DNA from: Neisseriaceae bacterium
GTDB lineage: Bacteria > Pseudomonadota > Gammaproteobacteria > Burkholderiales > Chromobacteriaceae
Direction: 5' to 3'
Assembly: GCA_027489245.1 (NCBI GenBank)
Contig: JAIYAC010000018.1
Location: forward strand, 43,526 to 107,525
Length of the DNA stretch: 64,000 nt
In this document: piece by piece, positions 18,456 to 27,745 of the stretch
Layout: each line of letters begins with the position of its first letter
Numbering within the stretch: position 1 is the stretch's first letter
Notes under the pieces: model-generated
What the model was told of the DNA's origin: nothing
The model's database searches: none
What the model saw: the letters and a program-made list of their open reading frames with translations, nothing else
Made by a program: the position numbers and the translations under genes

Positions 18456-19612
18456 TGAGTGCCGATATCTCAAAATTAACTCGATATTTCCTAGAAAAAT
18501 CCTTTGATATAAATACCTCATCATCATCAATAAAGCTGCCATTGGTTAGTGCGGGTGAAAAAATCAAAGATCTTTGCGTAGAAATACATCGCAATGAAGT
18601 TGGAGGCATTGCCATATCATGCTTTACAGCATATGGAAATACGTACATAGCTGTAGATGCCAAGGAGAAAAAGCTAGATACCAGATCAATGGAGGAAGAC
18701 GAGGAATTACTCTGCAAGACCCTAGTCGATCATGGACAAGTTTCAGAATTATTTAACAAGGACAAATCGGTATCAAGCAAAATTACTCTTCATGCCCTAT
18801 ATAAACTTGAGACAAAGGTAACCATTACACCGAAGGAGCAAGAAAATTTATTATATGCAGCAACCGACCCCGATGGAGATGTGGACTTCCTTGATTTTAT
18901 CGTACTGTTTGGAACCGTCTCAATTTTTAAAATAGATCGACCTCGCCATGAAACAGGAGCATTAGGGCATGGTCAATTAATTTCTTACATAGCAACTTTT
19001 GCAAAAAGAGATGGCGCCATATCATCTAGCCTTGTAGTAGAAAAAATACGCGAGTTGATAATTAAAAATTACAAATATCTACCATATGAGAATCTCTCTG
19101 CGTGCATGGAACAAAGAAAGGCTTCATACGCATTCCTCGAAGTATACAAATGTATAGAATTGATTTTTCCATTCTACAGGATTTTGCAGCTCATCAAAAA
19201 AATTGATGACAACTCCCTAATTGCCAACCCTGACTTCTTATGCCCAATGCAAATTACAACCATAGCAAAAGACATGCTAGGATGGAGAAGAGGTGAGTTA
19301 GATTCTCTTGTAAAATGGTTCAAGTTAATTGGGGAAAAGGATCCTGCCATTTTGGATCTACTTGAAATACCAACAGGCAAGCTTGGCGCAAAAAAAAATA
19401 CGGGGAAAGAAATTTCTGAAGAAAAAATCAACACCCTTGCAGATAGATACTATCAATTTAGAAATAAAATCGCCCACCAAACATGGGAGCGCAATAAAAC
19501 AACAGAAAGCGAGTATGAGTGCCTAATTTTTTTCAGCCTGCAAGCAATAGACAGTATTTATGCATATATAACAAATGCAACCAGGCACAATCAGCACGGT
19601 AGGTTGGGTTGA
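18434..19612 (+). CDS. Protein with C-terminal HEPN-like R-x4-H motif
   Basis: RYYQFRNKIAHQTWERNKTTESEYECLIFFSLQAIDSIYAYI near the C-terminus matches a HEPN motif (RNKIAH). Confidence 0.55.
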   Translation: MLVRESLMSADISKLTRYFLEKSFDINTSSSSIKLPLVSAGEKIKDLCVEIHRNEVGGIAISCFTAYGNTYIAVDAKEKKLDTRSMEEDEELLCKTLVDHGQVSELFNKDKSVSSKITLHALYKLETKVTITPKEQENLLYAATDPDGDVDFLDFIVLFGTVSIFKIDRPRHETGALGHGQLISYIATFAKRDGAISSSLVVEKIRELIIKNYKYLPYENLSACMEQRKASYAFLEVYKCIELIFPFYRILQLIKKIDDNSLIANPDFLCPMQITTIAKDMLGWRRGELDSLVKWFKLIGEKDPAILDLLEIPTGKLGAKKNTGKEISEEKINTLADRYYQFRNKIAHQTWERNKTTESEYECLIFFSLQAIDSIYAYITNATRHNQHGRLG

Positions 19613-19629
19613 GCGTAGCGAAGCCCAAC
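19603..19629. repeat. Palindromic intergenic repeat GTTGGGTTGAGCGTAGCGAAGCCCAAC
   Basis: Imperfect inverted repeat at the island/backbone junction; it contains the HEPN gene stop codon. Confidence 0.6.
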
Positions 19630-19646
19630 GTTCACCGCGAAGCCTT

Positions 19647-19694
19647 AAAAGGTTGGCCGCCTCACCACTCACCCGGCGTGCAGCCAACCTTTTT
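19647..19694. repeat. Inverted pair of the AAAGGTTGGCCGC word
   Basis: AAAAGGTTGGC(CGC) at 19647 and GCCAACCTTTTT at 19683-19694. Confidence 0.7.
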
Positions 19695-19895
19695 GCTTCT
19701 GCCCTTGCCTGCTACCTGTTTGCCGGCGCTACGCCCTTCCCCAGATGCGCCGTTGGCTTATCCGGGCGACGGATTACACGTCGTAACCGTGGTCGGATGG
19801 GTCAAGTGGTAACCACCCGCCGCCTACCCGGCAGTTGACACGCCCCCGCCTAGCTGCCACCCTTCCACCCTCATTTTTTTCTGCCCCTACCTGCC

Positions 19896-20372
19896 ATGAA
19901 CATTACAAAAGACACCGCCGTTACCCTGCGCATGAAAGTGACCGACAGCCAGGGCAATATCTACGACGACGGCAAAAAGCCGGTTTCTTACCTGCACGGC
20001 GATTACGACAACCTGTTTGCCAAGCTGGAAGAAGCGCTGGAAGGCCAGGAAGCCGGCTTCCAGACCACGCTGGAGCTGAGCCCTGCCGACGCGTTTGGCG
20101 AGCGTGACGAAGCGCTGGTCACCACCATGGCCAAGGTGGATTTCCCGCCCGGCGTGAAGGTAGGCGGCCAGATTCAGCGCACCGGCCCCGACGGCGAGCC
20201 GCGCTACTACTTTGTCACCAAGATCAAAGGCCCTACCGTGCTGCTGGACGGTAACCACCCGCTGTGCGGCAAAACCCTGCGCTTCGCCATCAAGGTGGTA
20301 GACGTGCGCGCGGCCACGGCCGAAGAGATTGCCCACCAGCACGTACACGGCGAGCACGGCCACCAGCACTGA
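19896..20372 (+). CDS. slyD: FKBP-type peptidyl-prolyl isomerase, SlyD-like
   Basis: MNITKDTAVTLRMKVTDSQGNIYDDGKKPVSYLHGDYDNLFAKLEEALEGQ...HGEHGHQH with His-rich tail. Confidence 0.85.
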   Translation: MNITKDTAVTLRMKVTDSQGNIYDDGKKPVSYLHGDYDNLFAKLEEALEGQEAGFQTTLELSPADAFGERDEALVTTMAKVDFPPGVKVGGQIQRTGPDGEPRYYFVTKIKGPTVLLDGNHPLCGKTLRFAIKVVDVRAATAEEIAHQHVHGEHGHQH

Positions 20373-20556
20373 TCGCCCGCTGGCCGGTACGCATGCAGCC
20401 CTCCCATGGCGGAGGGCTTTTTTTTGCCCGCGCCCGGTGCACGGCGTCAGCTGCGCTGCGGCACAGGGCGCGGGGGCGGAAAGGTTGGCCGCATGATGCT
20501 TCCCTGCCCGGCTGCCGCGGCCTATCATCCACCCCCCGCTCTTGTTGCGAGTTGCC

Positions 20557-21423
20557 ATGCCTTATTTGTTGATTGTTACTGCCCTGTGGGCGTTTTCTTT
20601 TAGCCTGATCGGCCAGTATCTGGCCGGGCAGGTAGATAGTGATTTTGCCGTGCTGCTGCGCGTGCTGATTGCTGCCGCGCTGTTTTTGCCGTTTACCGTG
20701 TGGCGCGGCCTGCCCGCCCGCCTGCTGGGCGGCTTCTGGCTGGCCGGTGCGCTGCAGTTTGGTGTGACTTACCTGTGCCTGTATCGCAGCTTTCATGTGC
20801 TGACCGTGCCGGAGGTGCTGCTGTTTACCGTGCTGACACCGCTGTATGTGACGCTGTTTGACGATGCGCTGGCGCGCCGCTTTAACCCCTGGGCGCTGCT
20901 GGCCGCGGCGGTGGCGGTGGGTGGCGGGGTGATCATCCGCTTTCAGCCGCTTACCGGCGACTACCTCACCGGCTTCCTGCTGCTGCAGCTGGCCAACTTT
21001 ACCTTTGCCGCCGGCCAGGTGCTGTGCCGCCGTTTGCTGCAGCAGTACCCGGTAAGCCAGCCACTGCACCACTACTTTGGCCATTTCTTTCTGGGCGCGC
21101 TGCTGCTGGCGCTGCCGTCTTTCCTGCTGTTTGGCGATATGCAGCGCCTGCCGCATACAGCCCTGCAGTGGGGCGTGCTGGTTTACATGGGGGTGTTTGC
21201 CACCGCGCTGGGCATGTACTGGTGGGTAAAAGGCAGTACGCAGGTGAGTGCTGGCACGCTGGCCATCATGAACGAGCTGCACGTACCGGCCGGCCTGCTG
21301 GTGAACGTGCTGATCTGGAACCGCGATGCCGACCTGCCGCGCCTGGCGCTAGGCGGCGCGGTGATCATGGCGTCGCTGTGGATCAACCGCTGGGGCCGCG
21401 CGCGGCTGGCCACGCAGCCCTAG
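20557..21423 (+). CDS. EamA/DMT family transporter
   Basis: Many TM segments; MPYLLIVTALWAFSFSLIGQYLAG...; VYMGVFATALGMYWWVKGSTQVSAGTLAIMNELHVPAGLLVNVLIW. Confidence 0.8.
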   Translation: MPYLLIVTALWAFSFSLIGQYLAGQVDSDFAVLLRVLIAAALFLPFTVWRGLPARLLGGFWLAGALQFGVTYLCLYRSFHVLTVPEVLLFTVLTPLYVTLFDDALARRFNPWALLAAAVAVGGGVIIRFQPLTGDYLTGFLLLQLANFTFAAGQVLCRRLLQQYPVSQPLHHYFGHFFLGALLLALPSFLLFGDMQRLPHTALQWGVLVYMGVFATALGMYWWVKGSTQVSAGTLAIMNELHVPAGLLVNVLIWNRDADLPRLALGGAVIMASLWINRWGRARLATQP

Positions 21424-21510
21424 GCTGGCGTGCGGCCAACCCTGTAGCCCGGCGCCCTGCCGGGCTTTTTGCTGCCGGGTGCCACCACGGCGCATGGCAA
21501 TATAAAATTC

Positions 21511-21526
21511 ATCTAGACGTCTAGAT
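21511..21526. promoter_or_regulatory. 16-bp perfect palindrome, operator candidate
   Basis: ATCTAGACGTCTAGAT, followed by ATTGACA, upstream of the phosphatase-hemopexin gene. Confidence 0.5.
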
Positions 21527-21589
21527 ATTGACACGCCAGTGTCTTGCTACATGCCTAGCATGGTGCGTTCCACCACCAAAGGAACCACC

Positions 21590-23347
21590 ATGCAAAACAC
21601 ACTGAAAGGCCTGGCCGGCGCGGCACTGTGCCTGGCGCTAGCCAGCGCCCACGCCGCCCCCAAGGCCCTGCTGATCGGCATAGACGGCGCGCAGCTGGAA
21701 AAGGTGCAGGCGCTGAACCTGCCCAACTTCAAGCGCCTGAACATCGCCAAAGGCTATACCGGCGGCGTGGCCGGCAGCGCCAGCGAGCAGGAAACCTACA
21801 GCGGCCCGGGCTGGGCCACCATCCTGACCGGCGTATGGCGCAACAAGCACCAGATCAGCAGTAATAGCGACGGCCTGGCCAACCCGGCCTTCCCCAGCCT
21901 GTTCAAGCGCATCCGCGATGCCTACCCGCAGGCCTACATTGCCAGCGTCACCAACTGGGGCAATATCAACAAGCAGTTTTTTGCCAATGATATCCGCCGC
22001 AATAACTACAACGCAGAAGGGCTGAGCGACGAGGCGGTGGTAAGCAAGGCGGTGGAGCTGATCGGCACCACGCCGGCCGATTTCATCTTTGTGCACCTGG
22101 ACGACCCGGACCACGCCGGCCACGACAGCGGTTTTGGCCCGGCGTACGACAAGGCACTGCGCCAAGCCGATGCCCACCTGGGCCGGCTGCTGGATGCAGT
22201 CGCCACCCGCAAAGGTGCCAGCGGCGACAACTGGCTGGTGCTGGCGACCACCGACCACGGCCGCGACCCGGTAAAAGGCCAGGACCACGGCGCGCAGACA
22301 CGCAGCGAAAAAACCGTGTTCATCGCCAGCAACCAGCCGATGAATGCCGAGTTCACCAGCCCGGTCAGCCCGGTGGCCAACCCGGCCTTTGACGGCCTGT
22401 ACGGCCACGTCGCCCAGACCTGGATCGCCCCGACCGTGCTGCGCCACCTGGGTATAGCGCCACAGCGCAGCTGGCTGCTGGATGGCGCACCGCTACAGGG
22501 CAGCGTGGCCGTGCGCAAACTGCTGCCGGCCAGTGGTACGGCCAACGGCTTTAGCTGGGCCGCCAGCAGTGGCCCGGTAGAGATTTACCGCAACCAGCAG
22601 CTACTGGCCACCGTGCCGGCTAGCCAGCAAAGCTATGTGGATACCAGCAGCCCGGCCGGTTTGCAGGACTACACCCTGCTGCTGGGCGGCGTGCCGGTCA
22701 GCCTGCGCATGGGCCGCCCCGGCCTGCGCACTGCGCTGGACTGGAGCGCGAGCCGCAGCTATTTCTTTCTGGATGACGGCAGCTATGTCCGTTACAACCA
22801 GACGGATGACAAGGCAGAGAGCGGCTACCCCAAAAGCACCAACAACAGCAGCTGGCCCGGGCTGGGCAGCTACGCCGGTCAGCTAGCCAGCGGCTTTAGC
22901 AAGGACGCCAACACCGCCTACTTTTTTCTGGGCAATGGCCAGTACGTGCAGTACGACAAGGTGGCCGACAAAGCCCTGCCCGGCTACCCGCAGCCGGTAA
23001 GCGAGCAAAGCTGGCCGGGGCTGGGCGCCTACGCCACCCAGATCAAGGCCACGCTGCGCCTGCCGGGTAACAAAGTGGCGTTCTTTCTGAAAGATGGCCG
23101 CTTTATCCGCTACGACCTGGCGGCCAACCGTGCCGATGGCGGCCCGCAAGCCATGGACAATACCAGCTGGCCGCAGCTGGGCGTGGATGCACGCCGCATC
23201 ACCACGGCCTTGAAATGGGACGACAGCCGTGCCTACTTCTTTCTGGATGATGGCCGCTATATCCGCTACAACCTGACGCAAAACCGGGCCGAAGCGGGCT
23301 TCCCCAAGCCGGTTAACAGCCAGACCTGGCCCGGCCTGCTGCCTTAA
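21590..23347 (+). CDS. Alkaline-phosphatase-superfamily phosphodiesterase with C-terminal hemopexin-like repeats
   Basis: Signal peptide; ALLIGIDGAQLEKVQALNLPNF, TTDHGRDPVKGQDHGAQTRSEKTVFIAS; four hemopexin-like repeats of the type AYFFLDDGRYIRYNLTQNRAEAGFPKPVNSQTWPGL. Confidence 0.8.
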   Translation: MQNTLKGLAGAALCLALASAHAAPKALLIGIDGAQLEKVQALNLPNFKRLNIAKGYTGGVAGSASEQETYSGPGWATILTGVWRNKHQISSNSDGLANPAFPSLFKRIRDAYPQAYIASVTNWGNINKQFFANDIRRNNYNAEGLSDEAVVSKAVELIGTTPADFIFVHLDDPDHAGHDSGFGPAYDKALRQADAHLGRLLDAVATRKGASGDNWLVLATTDHGRDPVKGQDHGAQTRSEKTVFIASNQPMNAEFTSPVSPVANPAFDGLYGHVAQTWIAPTVLRHLGIAPQRSWLLDGAPLQGSVAVRKLLPASGTANGFSWAASSGPVEIYRNQQLLATVPASQQSYVDTSSPAGLQDYTLLLGGVPVSLRMGRPGLRTALDWSASRSYFFLDDGSYVRYNQTDDKAESGYPKSTNNSSWPGLGSYAGQLASGFSKDANTAYFFLGNGQYVQYDKVADKALPGYPQPVSEQSWPGLGAYATQIKATLRLPGNKVAFFLKDGRFIRYDLAANRADGGPQAMDNTSWPQLGVDARRITTALKWDDSRAYFFLDDGRYIRYNLTQNRAEAGFPKPVNSQTWPGLLP

Positions 23348-23425
23348 GCCGCCGCAGGGCATGGCTAAGTCTGGCTAGCACAGGCTGCGCGCGCCCTGCC
23401 ATGTGCCGCCAGCCTGGCGGCTGAC

Positions 23426-23462
23426 AAAACACCCCCCGTTTACATTGCATGCGGGGGGTGTT
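23426..23462. terminator. Rho-independent terminator
   Basis: AAACACCCCCCG...CGGGGGGTGTTT. Confidence 0.75.
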
Positions 23463-23540
23463 TCCGTGGGAGCGCTGCTGGCGTGCAGTGCTGACGCGGC
23501 GTGCTGGCTTGGCTGCGGTGCAGTGTGCGGCCAACCTGGC

Positions 23541-23765
23541 CTAACCAGGGCACCAGCGCTGGCGTAGCAGCGCATCCATGGCGACCAGGTGTGCTGCGCT
23601 GTGCTGCAGCTTGCGACGCGGGGCGGGCTGCAGGGTTTTGCTTTCATGCAGCCATTTGTAAAACGTGCCGCGCGATATACCGTGCTTGCTGCACAGTACC
23701 GACACATTGCGTACGGTTTTGTAGTCGTTGAGTACGTCCAGACGCTTTTTATCCGGGTAACACAT
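23541..23765 (-). CDS. Small helix-turn-helix protein (transposase-HTH-like)
   Basis: MCYPDKKRLDVLNDYKTVRNVSVLCSKHGISRGTFYKWLHESK, an HTH of IS3/Hin type. Confidence 0.45.
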   Translation of the reverse strand: MCYPDKKRLDVLNDYKTVRNVSVLCSKHGISRGTFYKWLHESKTLQPAPRRKLQHSAAHLVAMDALLRQRWCPG

Positions 23766-24115
23766 CAAGCCTCCTCGGGCGGTGGGGGCGCAAGCGGGCC
23801 GTGACACGCTGCGATGCTAGCGGGCAGCGTGGTCATGCTATGTGCAGTGACGTTGAGCACCTGATCCAGGTGGCCATGCCAAAGCTTGGACCGCCATAAA
23901 AGGATTATTTTTCAAGCGGATGCATTGTAATAACGCCACTTTTTGCCCGGATTGATTCAGGTCAAACGCCAAGACCGTGGCCGCAGCGTGCGGTAGCCCG
24001 CCGCAGGCCATACCGCCCGGGGTGCAATTGCCCACCCGGCCACCCCGGCCTTGAGGTACCCTGTGCGCCGTTGCCAACCCTGCGGCCACCGCGCCGCCGC
24101 CATACCGAAGCACCC

Positions 24116-25171
24116 ATGCGTATTCAGGACTTACACCAGATGCTGGCCGCCATTGGCGCCCGCCCTTGCCACATTGGCCGTATCAACCGCGCCTGGCTCA
24201 AAGGCCTGCCGCTGGATAGCGGCACACGCCATCAGAAAAGCGAGCATTACTTCCCCCTGCCGGTACGCGAGGGCCTGCCTGCCATTACGGCACAGGTAGA
24301 AGCCCTGGCGCGTATCCAGTCGCAGCACCCCGGCGCCGATGGCTCGCTGCGCTTGCTGGTGGCGCTGGCGGATGAGCAAAGCGTGGAAAGCGTGCTGCTA
24401 CCGCGTGACGGGCTGTGTGTGTCCAGCCAGGTAGGCTGTGCCGTGGGCTGTACCTTTTGCATGACCGGCAAAAGCGGCTTGCTGCGCCAGCTGGGCAGTG
24501 CCGAAATCGTGGCCCAGGTGGTGCTGGCACGGCGGCTGCGCCCAGTAAAGAAGGTGGTATTCATGGGTATGGGCGAGCCCGCGCACAACCTGGACAATGT
24601 GCTGGAGGCCATCCACTGGCTAGGCACCGACGGCAATATCGGCCACAAGAACCTGGTGCTGTCTACCGTGGGCGACCCGCGCGTATTCGAGCGCCTGCCG
24701 CAGATGCAGGTCAAGCCCGCGCTGGCACTGTCACTGCATACCACCGATAGCGCCCTGCGCGTGCGCCTGCTGCCGCGCGCACCGCGTTACGACCCTGCCG
24801 AGCTGGTGGCGCTGGGCGACGCCTATGCCCGCCAGGTGGGCTACCCCATCCAGTACCAGTGGACGCTGCTGGCCGGGGTAAACGATAGCCAGCAGGAAAT
24901 GGACGGCATTATCCGCCTGCTGAAAGGCCGCTTTGGCCTGCTGAACCTGATTCCGTATAACAGCGTAGAAGGCGACCACTACCAGCGCCCACCCGCCGAG
25001 GCGGTGGCCGACATGCGCCGCTACCTGCACAGCCACGGCGTGCTCACCAAGGTGCGCGACTCGGCCGGGCAAGATGTGGATGGCGGCTGCGGCCAACTAC
25101 GTGCCAGGGCGGCAGATATTATCGACCACAGCCGGCTGCTGCGCCGCGCAGGGTCAGCCGGGCAGGCTTGA
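24116..25171 (+). CDS. RlmN-family radical SAM RNA methyltransferase
   Basis: CAVGCTFC radical SAM motif, VFMGMGEPAHN, and a C-terminal GCGQLR Cys motif. Confidence 0.85.
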   Translation: MRIQDLHQMLAAIGARPCHIGRINRAWLKGLPLDSGTRHQKSEHYFPLPVREGLPAITAQVEALARIQSQHPGADGSLRLLVALADEQSVESVLLPRDGLCVSSQVGCAVGCTFCMTGKSGLLRQLGSAEIVAQVVLARRLRPVKKVVFMGMGEPAHNLDNVLEAIHWLGTDGNIGHKNLVLSTVGDPRVFERLPQMQVKPALALSLHTTDSALRVRLLPRAPRYDPAELVALGDAYARQVGYPIQYQWTLLAGVNDSQQEMDGIIRLLKGRFGLLNLIPYNSVEGDHYQRPPAEAVADMRRYLHSHGVLTKVRDSAGQDVDGGCGQLRARAADIIDHSRLLRRAGSAGQA

Positions 25172-25274
25172 TACCGCTGGCGGCGCTTCAAAAAAACCGA
25201 CACAGCCCATCAGCTTTCTTCGCCATGCGGCGGGCGGCAATGCGTGACAATATGCCCCTGACCAAGGAGGCATC

Positions 25275-25976
25275 ATGCTGATCAAACGCCCGGCCGCCGA
25301 ACGCGGCCACGCACACCACGGCTGGCTGGAGAGCTACCACAGCTTTTCATTTGCCGGCTATCACGACCCCGCGCACATGGGCTGGGGCAATCTGCGTGTT
25401 ATCAATGACGACCGCGTGGCGGCCGGCGAGGGTTTTGGCCGCCACCCGCACCGCGATATGGAAATTATCAGCTACGTGCTGGCCGGCGCGCTGGCACACG
25501 AAGACAGCCTGGGCAACCGCAGCACCATTCAGCCTGGCGAAGTGCAGCGCATGAGCGCCGGCACCGGCGTGCTGCATAGCGAGTTCAACCACGACAGCCA
25601 CGCCACCACGCACTTTCTGCAGATCTGGCTGTACCCGCACACAAGCGGCATGGCACCCGGCTACGAGCAAAAGACGATCCCGCCGGCCAGCAAGCGCGGC
25701 CAACTCTGCCTGATCGCCAGCCCGCAGGGCGGTGAGCACGCCGTGCAGGTTCACGCCGATGCCAGCTTGTATGCCGGCCTGTTTGACGGGCAAGAGCAGG
25801 CCACGCTAACGCTAGACCCGCAGCGCAAAGCCTATGTGCACCTGATCAGCGGCACGCTGCAGGTCAATGGCGAACTGCTGCACGGCGGTGATGCACTGAA
25901 GGTGGCGGGTGAAAGCCAGCTGCATTTCAGCCAGGGGCAGGCAGCCGAAGTGCTGGTGTTCGACCTGGGCAACTAG
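25275..25976 (+). CDS. Pirin family protein
   Basis: GWLESYHSFSFAGYHDPAHMGWGNLRVINDDRVAAGEGFGRHPHRDMEIISYVL... Confidence 0.9.
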   Translation: MLIKRPAAERGHAHHGWLESYHSFSFAGYHDPAHMGWGNLRVINDDRVAAGEGFGRHPHRDMEIISYVLAGALAHEDSLGNRSTIQPGEVQRMSAGTGVLHSEFNHDSHATTHFLQIWLYPHTSGMAPGYEQKTIPPASKRGQLCLIASPQGGEHAVQVHADASLYAGLFDGQEQATLTLDPQRKAYVHLISGTLQVNGELLHGGDALKVAGESQLHFSQGQAAEVLVFDLGN

Positions 25977-26002
25977 TGCTTGTGGTAAATATTGCCGCAC
26001 GT

Positions 26003-26049
26003 AGCCAGCCGGTAGCCGGGGGCACCGCCACCGCCGCTACCGGCTGGCT
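26003..26049. terminator. Hairpin terminator after the pirin gene
   Basis: AGCCAGCCGGTAGC...GCTACCGGCTGGCT, then TTG. Confidence 0.65.
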
Positions 26050-26449
26050 TTGTTGTAACCGGTGGGCATGATCGGGCAGGCAAGGCACGGTAAAAATTTA
26101 AAACAAACGATTTATTGGTAATGGTTTGTTTATATTTATAGCCAAAACCATGCCATACATGCCGTATGGTTTTTTTGCCAGGCCAGCACACCCCTCGCCG
26201 CCCGCCTTGCCTGGTCGCCCAGCCAGGCCGCCTGGCGCAGTGGCACGCAGTGCAGTGCAATCCATTGGAATAGCGGGCTGCGTTGCATTTCTATAGATTA
26301 GCGTTGCAAAGCCTTGGCCGCATATAATGCAGGTGCGCACGCTCGGCAAGGTCACGCCCCACCGTAGCTGGCACCTATTTCCCGTGCTTCCCTCGCAGTA
26401 CGCCTGCGTGCGCAGCGTACGAAGCCGTTCTTAGCAGGACATCATTGCT

Positions 26450-27607
26450 TTGCATAGCCCCACCCTTGTAGCCATCGCCGCCATCCTGATGGTGCTCATG
26501 ACGCTCATGCTGCTGGCAGCCTGGCGCTTGAACCCGCACATTCCTGGCCTGAAAGGCTGGACGCTGGCGTTTGGCTGCGGTCTGCTGGTCTGTCTTAACT
26601 TGCTGCTGCGTGGTAGCGGCCATGAATGGCTGATGGTGATCCTGACCCAGCTGTCGTCATTCTTGCTGGCCTGGTTAAACTTGGCGGCGGCACGGCGCTA
26701 CCTTGGGCGGCGCTCGCTACCGGTGCTGGCAGGCGTGGCCTGTGCCGCAATAGTGCTGGCCTGCGCCTTGTACTTCACCCTGGTGGAGGTCAACCAGGGC
26801 GCCCGTTTCCTGCTGCAAAGCTATACCGCCGGCGTGCTGTTCGTGATGGCAGCCAGCCAGATGGCCACCGGTGGTGTGCGTAATTACCCGGCTCGCTACC
26901 TGTTTGCCGCCATCAGCGGCAGCCATGGCCTGTTCTTGCTGCTGCGCCCCTGGCTATTCCGGCTGGGGCAGCAAGGCATGTTTGATAGCCACGGCACGCT
27001 GGTGGTGTCGCACCTGGCGGTAGTGGAGTCCATCATTGCCGTCGTGATGCTGGGGTTTAGCGTGGTGATGCTGGCCAATGAGCAGGTAACGCTGGCGCTC
27101 AAGCACATGGCAGACCGCGACCCGCTGACCGGCACCTACAACCGCCGTGCCTTTATGGCCACGCTGGAAAAAGCCACGCTCTATGCATCGCGGCTGGCCT
27201 TTCCGGTATCGGTACTGCTGATCGACCTGGACCACTTCAAGCGCATCAACGACACCTTTGGCCACCAGCGCGGCGACGATGCCCTGCGCCACGTGGTGGG
27301 GGTCGCACAAGACTGCCTGCGCGAGGGCGATATTCTGGGCCGCCTGGGTGGCGAGGAGTTTGCCATTGCCCTGCCCAATGCCAACCAGCACGAGGCCGAG
27401 CAAATCGCCAGCCGGCTGCGCCAGGCCATTGCCGCCCAGCCACTGCAATACGCCGGCACCTTGCTGCCGCTTACTACCAGCATCGGCGTGGCGGCGTGGC
27501 TGCCACCGGAAAGCCCGGACAGCCTGCTGCACCGAGCCGACAAAGCCATGTACCAGGCCAAACGCCAGGGGCGCAACTGCGTGGTGCTGGCACCGCAAGC
27601 AAACTAA
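26450..27607 (+). CDS. Membrane-anchored GGDEF diguanylate cyclase
   Basis: N-terminal TM region; DRDPLTGTYNRRAFMATLE...GRLGGEEFAIALP. Confidence 0.9.
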   Translation: MHSPTLVAIAAILMVLMTLMLLAAWRLNPHIPGLKGWTLAFGCGLLVCLNLLLRGSGHEWLMVILTQLSSFLLAWLNLAAARRYLGRRSLPVLAGVACAAIVLACALYFTLVEVNQGARFLLQSYTAGVLFVMAASQMATGGVRNYPARYLFAAISGSHGLFLLLRPWLFRLGQQGMFDSHGTLVVSHLAVVESIIAVVMLGFSVVMLANEQVTLALKHMADRDPLTGTYNRRAFMATLEKATLYASRLAFPVSVLLIDLDHFKRINDTFGHQRGDDALRHVVGVAQDCLREGDILGRLGGEEFAIALPNANQHEAEQIASRLRQAIAAQPLQYAGTLLPLTTSIGVAAWLPPESPDSLLHRADKAMYQAKRQGRNCVVLAPQAN

Positions 27608-27745
27608 GCAGCTGCTGCACAGTGTGTTCTGCCCTATTTCGCCTGGCCAGGCTTTATCCCCCCGCATACGCCCCCATCTAGCAGCCATGCCGTGCGCACG
27701 CGGCCAACCTTACGCTGCCCCGCGCAGCCAGATACGGAGCGTTTC

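Noticed and set aside
1-19600. CRISPR array or cas genes associated with the Tn7-like module
   Set aside because: No regularly spaced repeats or Cas-like ORFs were seen. The repeats at 17.0-17.1 kb are irregularly spaced (about 30, 23 and 55 bp) and fit TnsB sites better.
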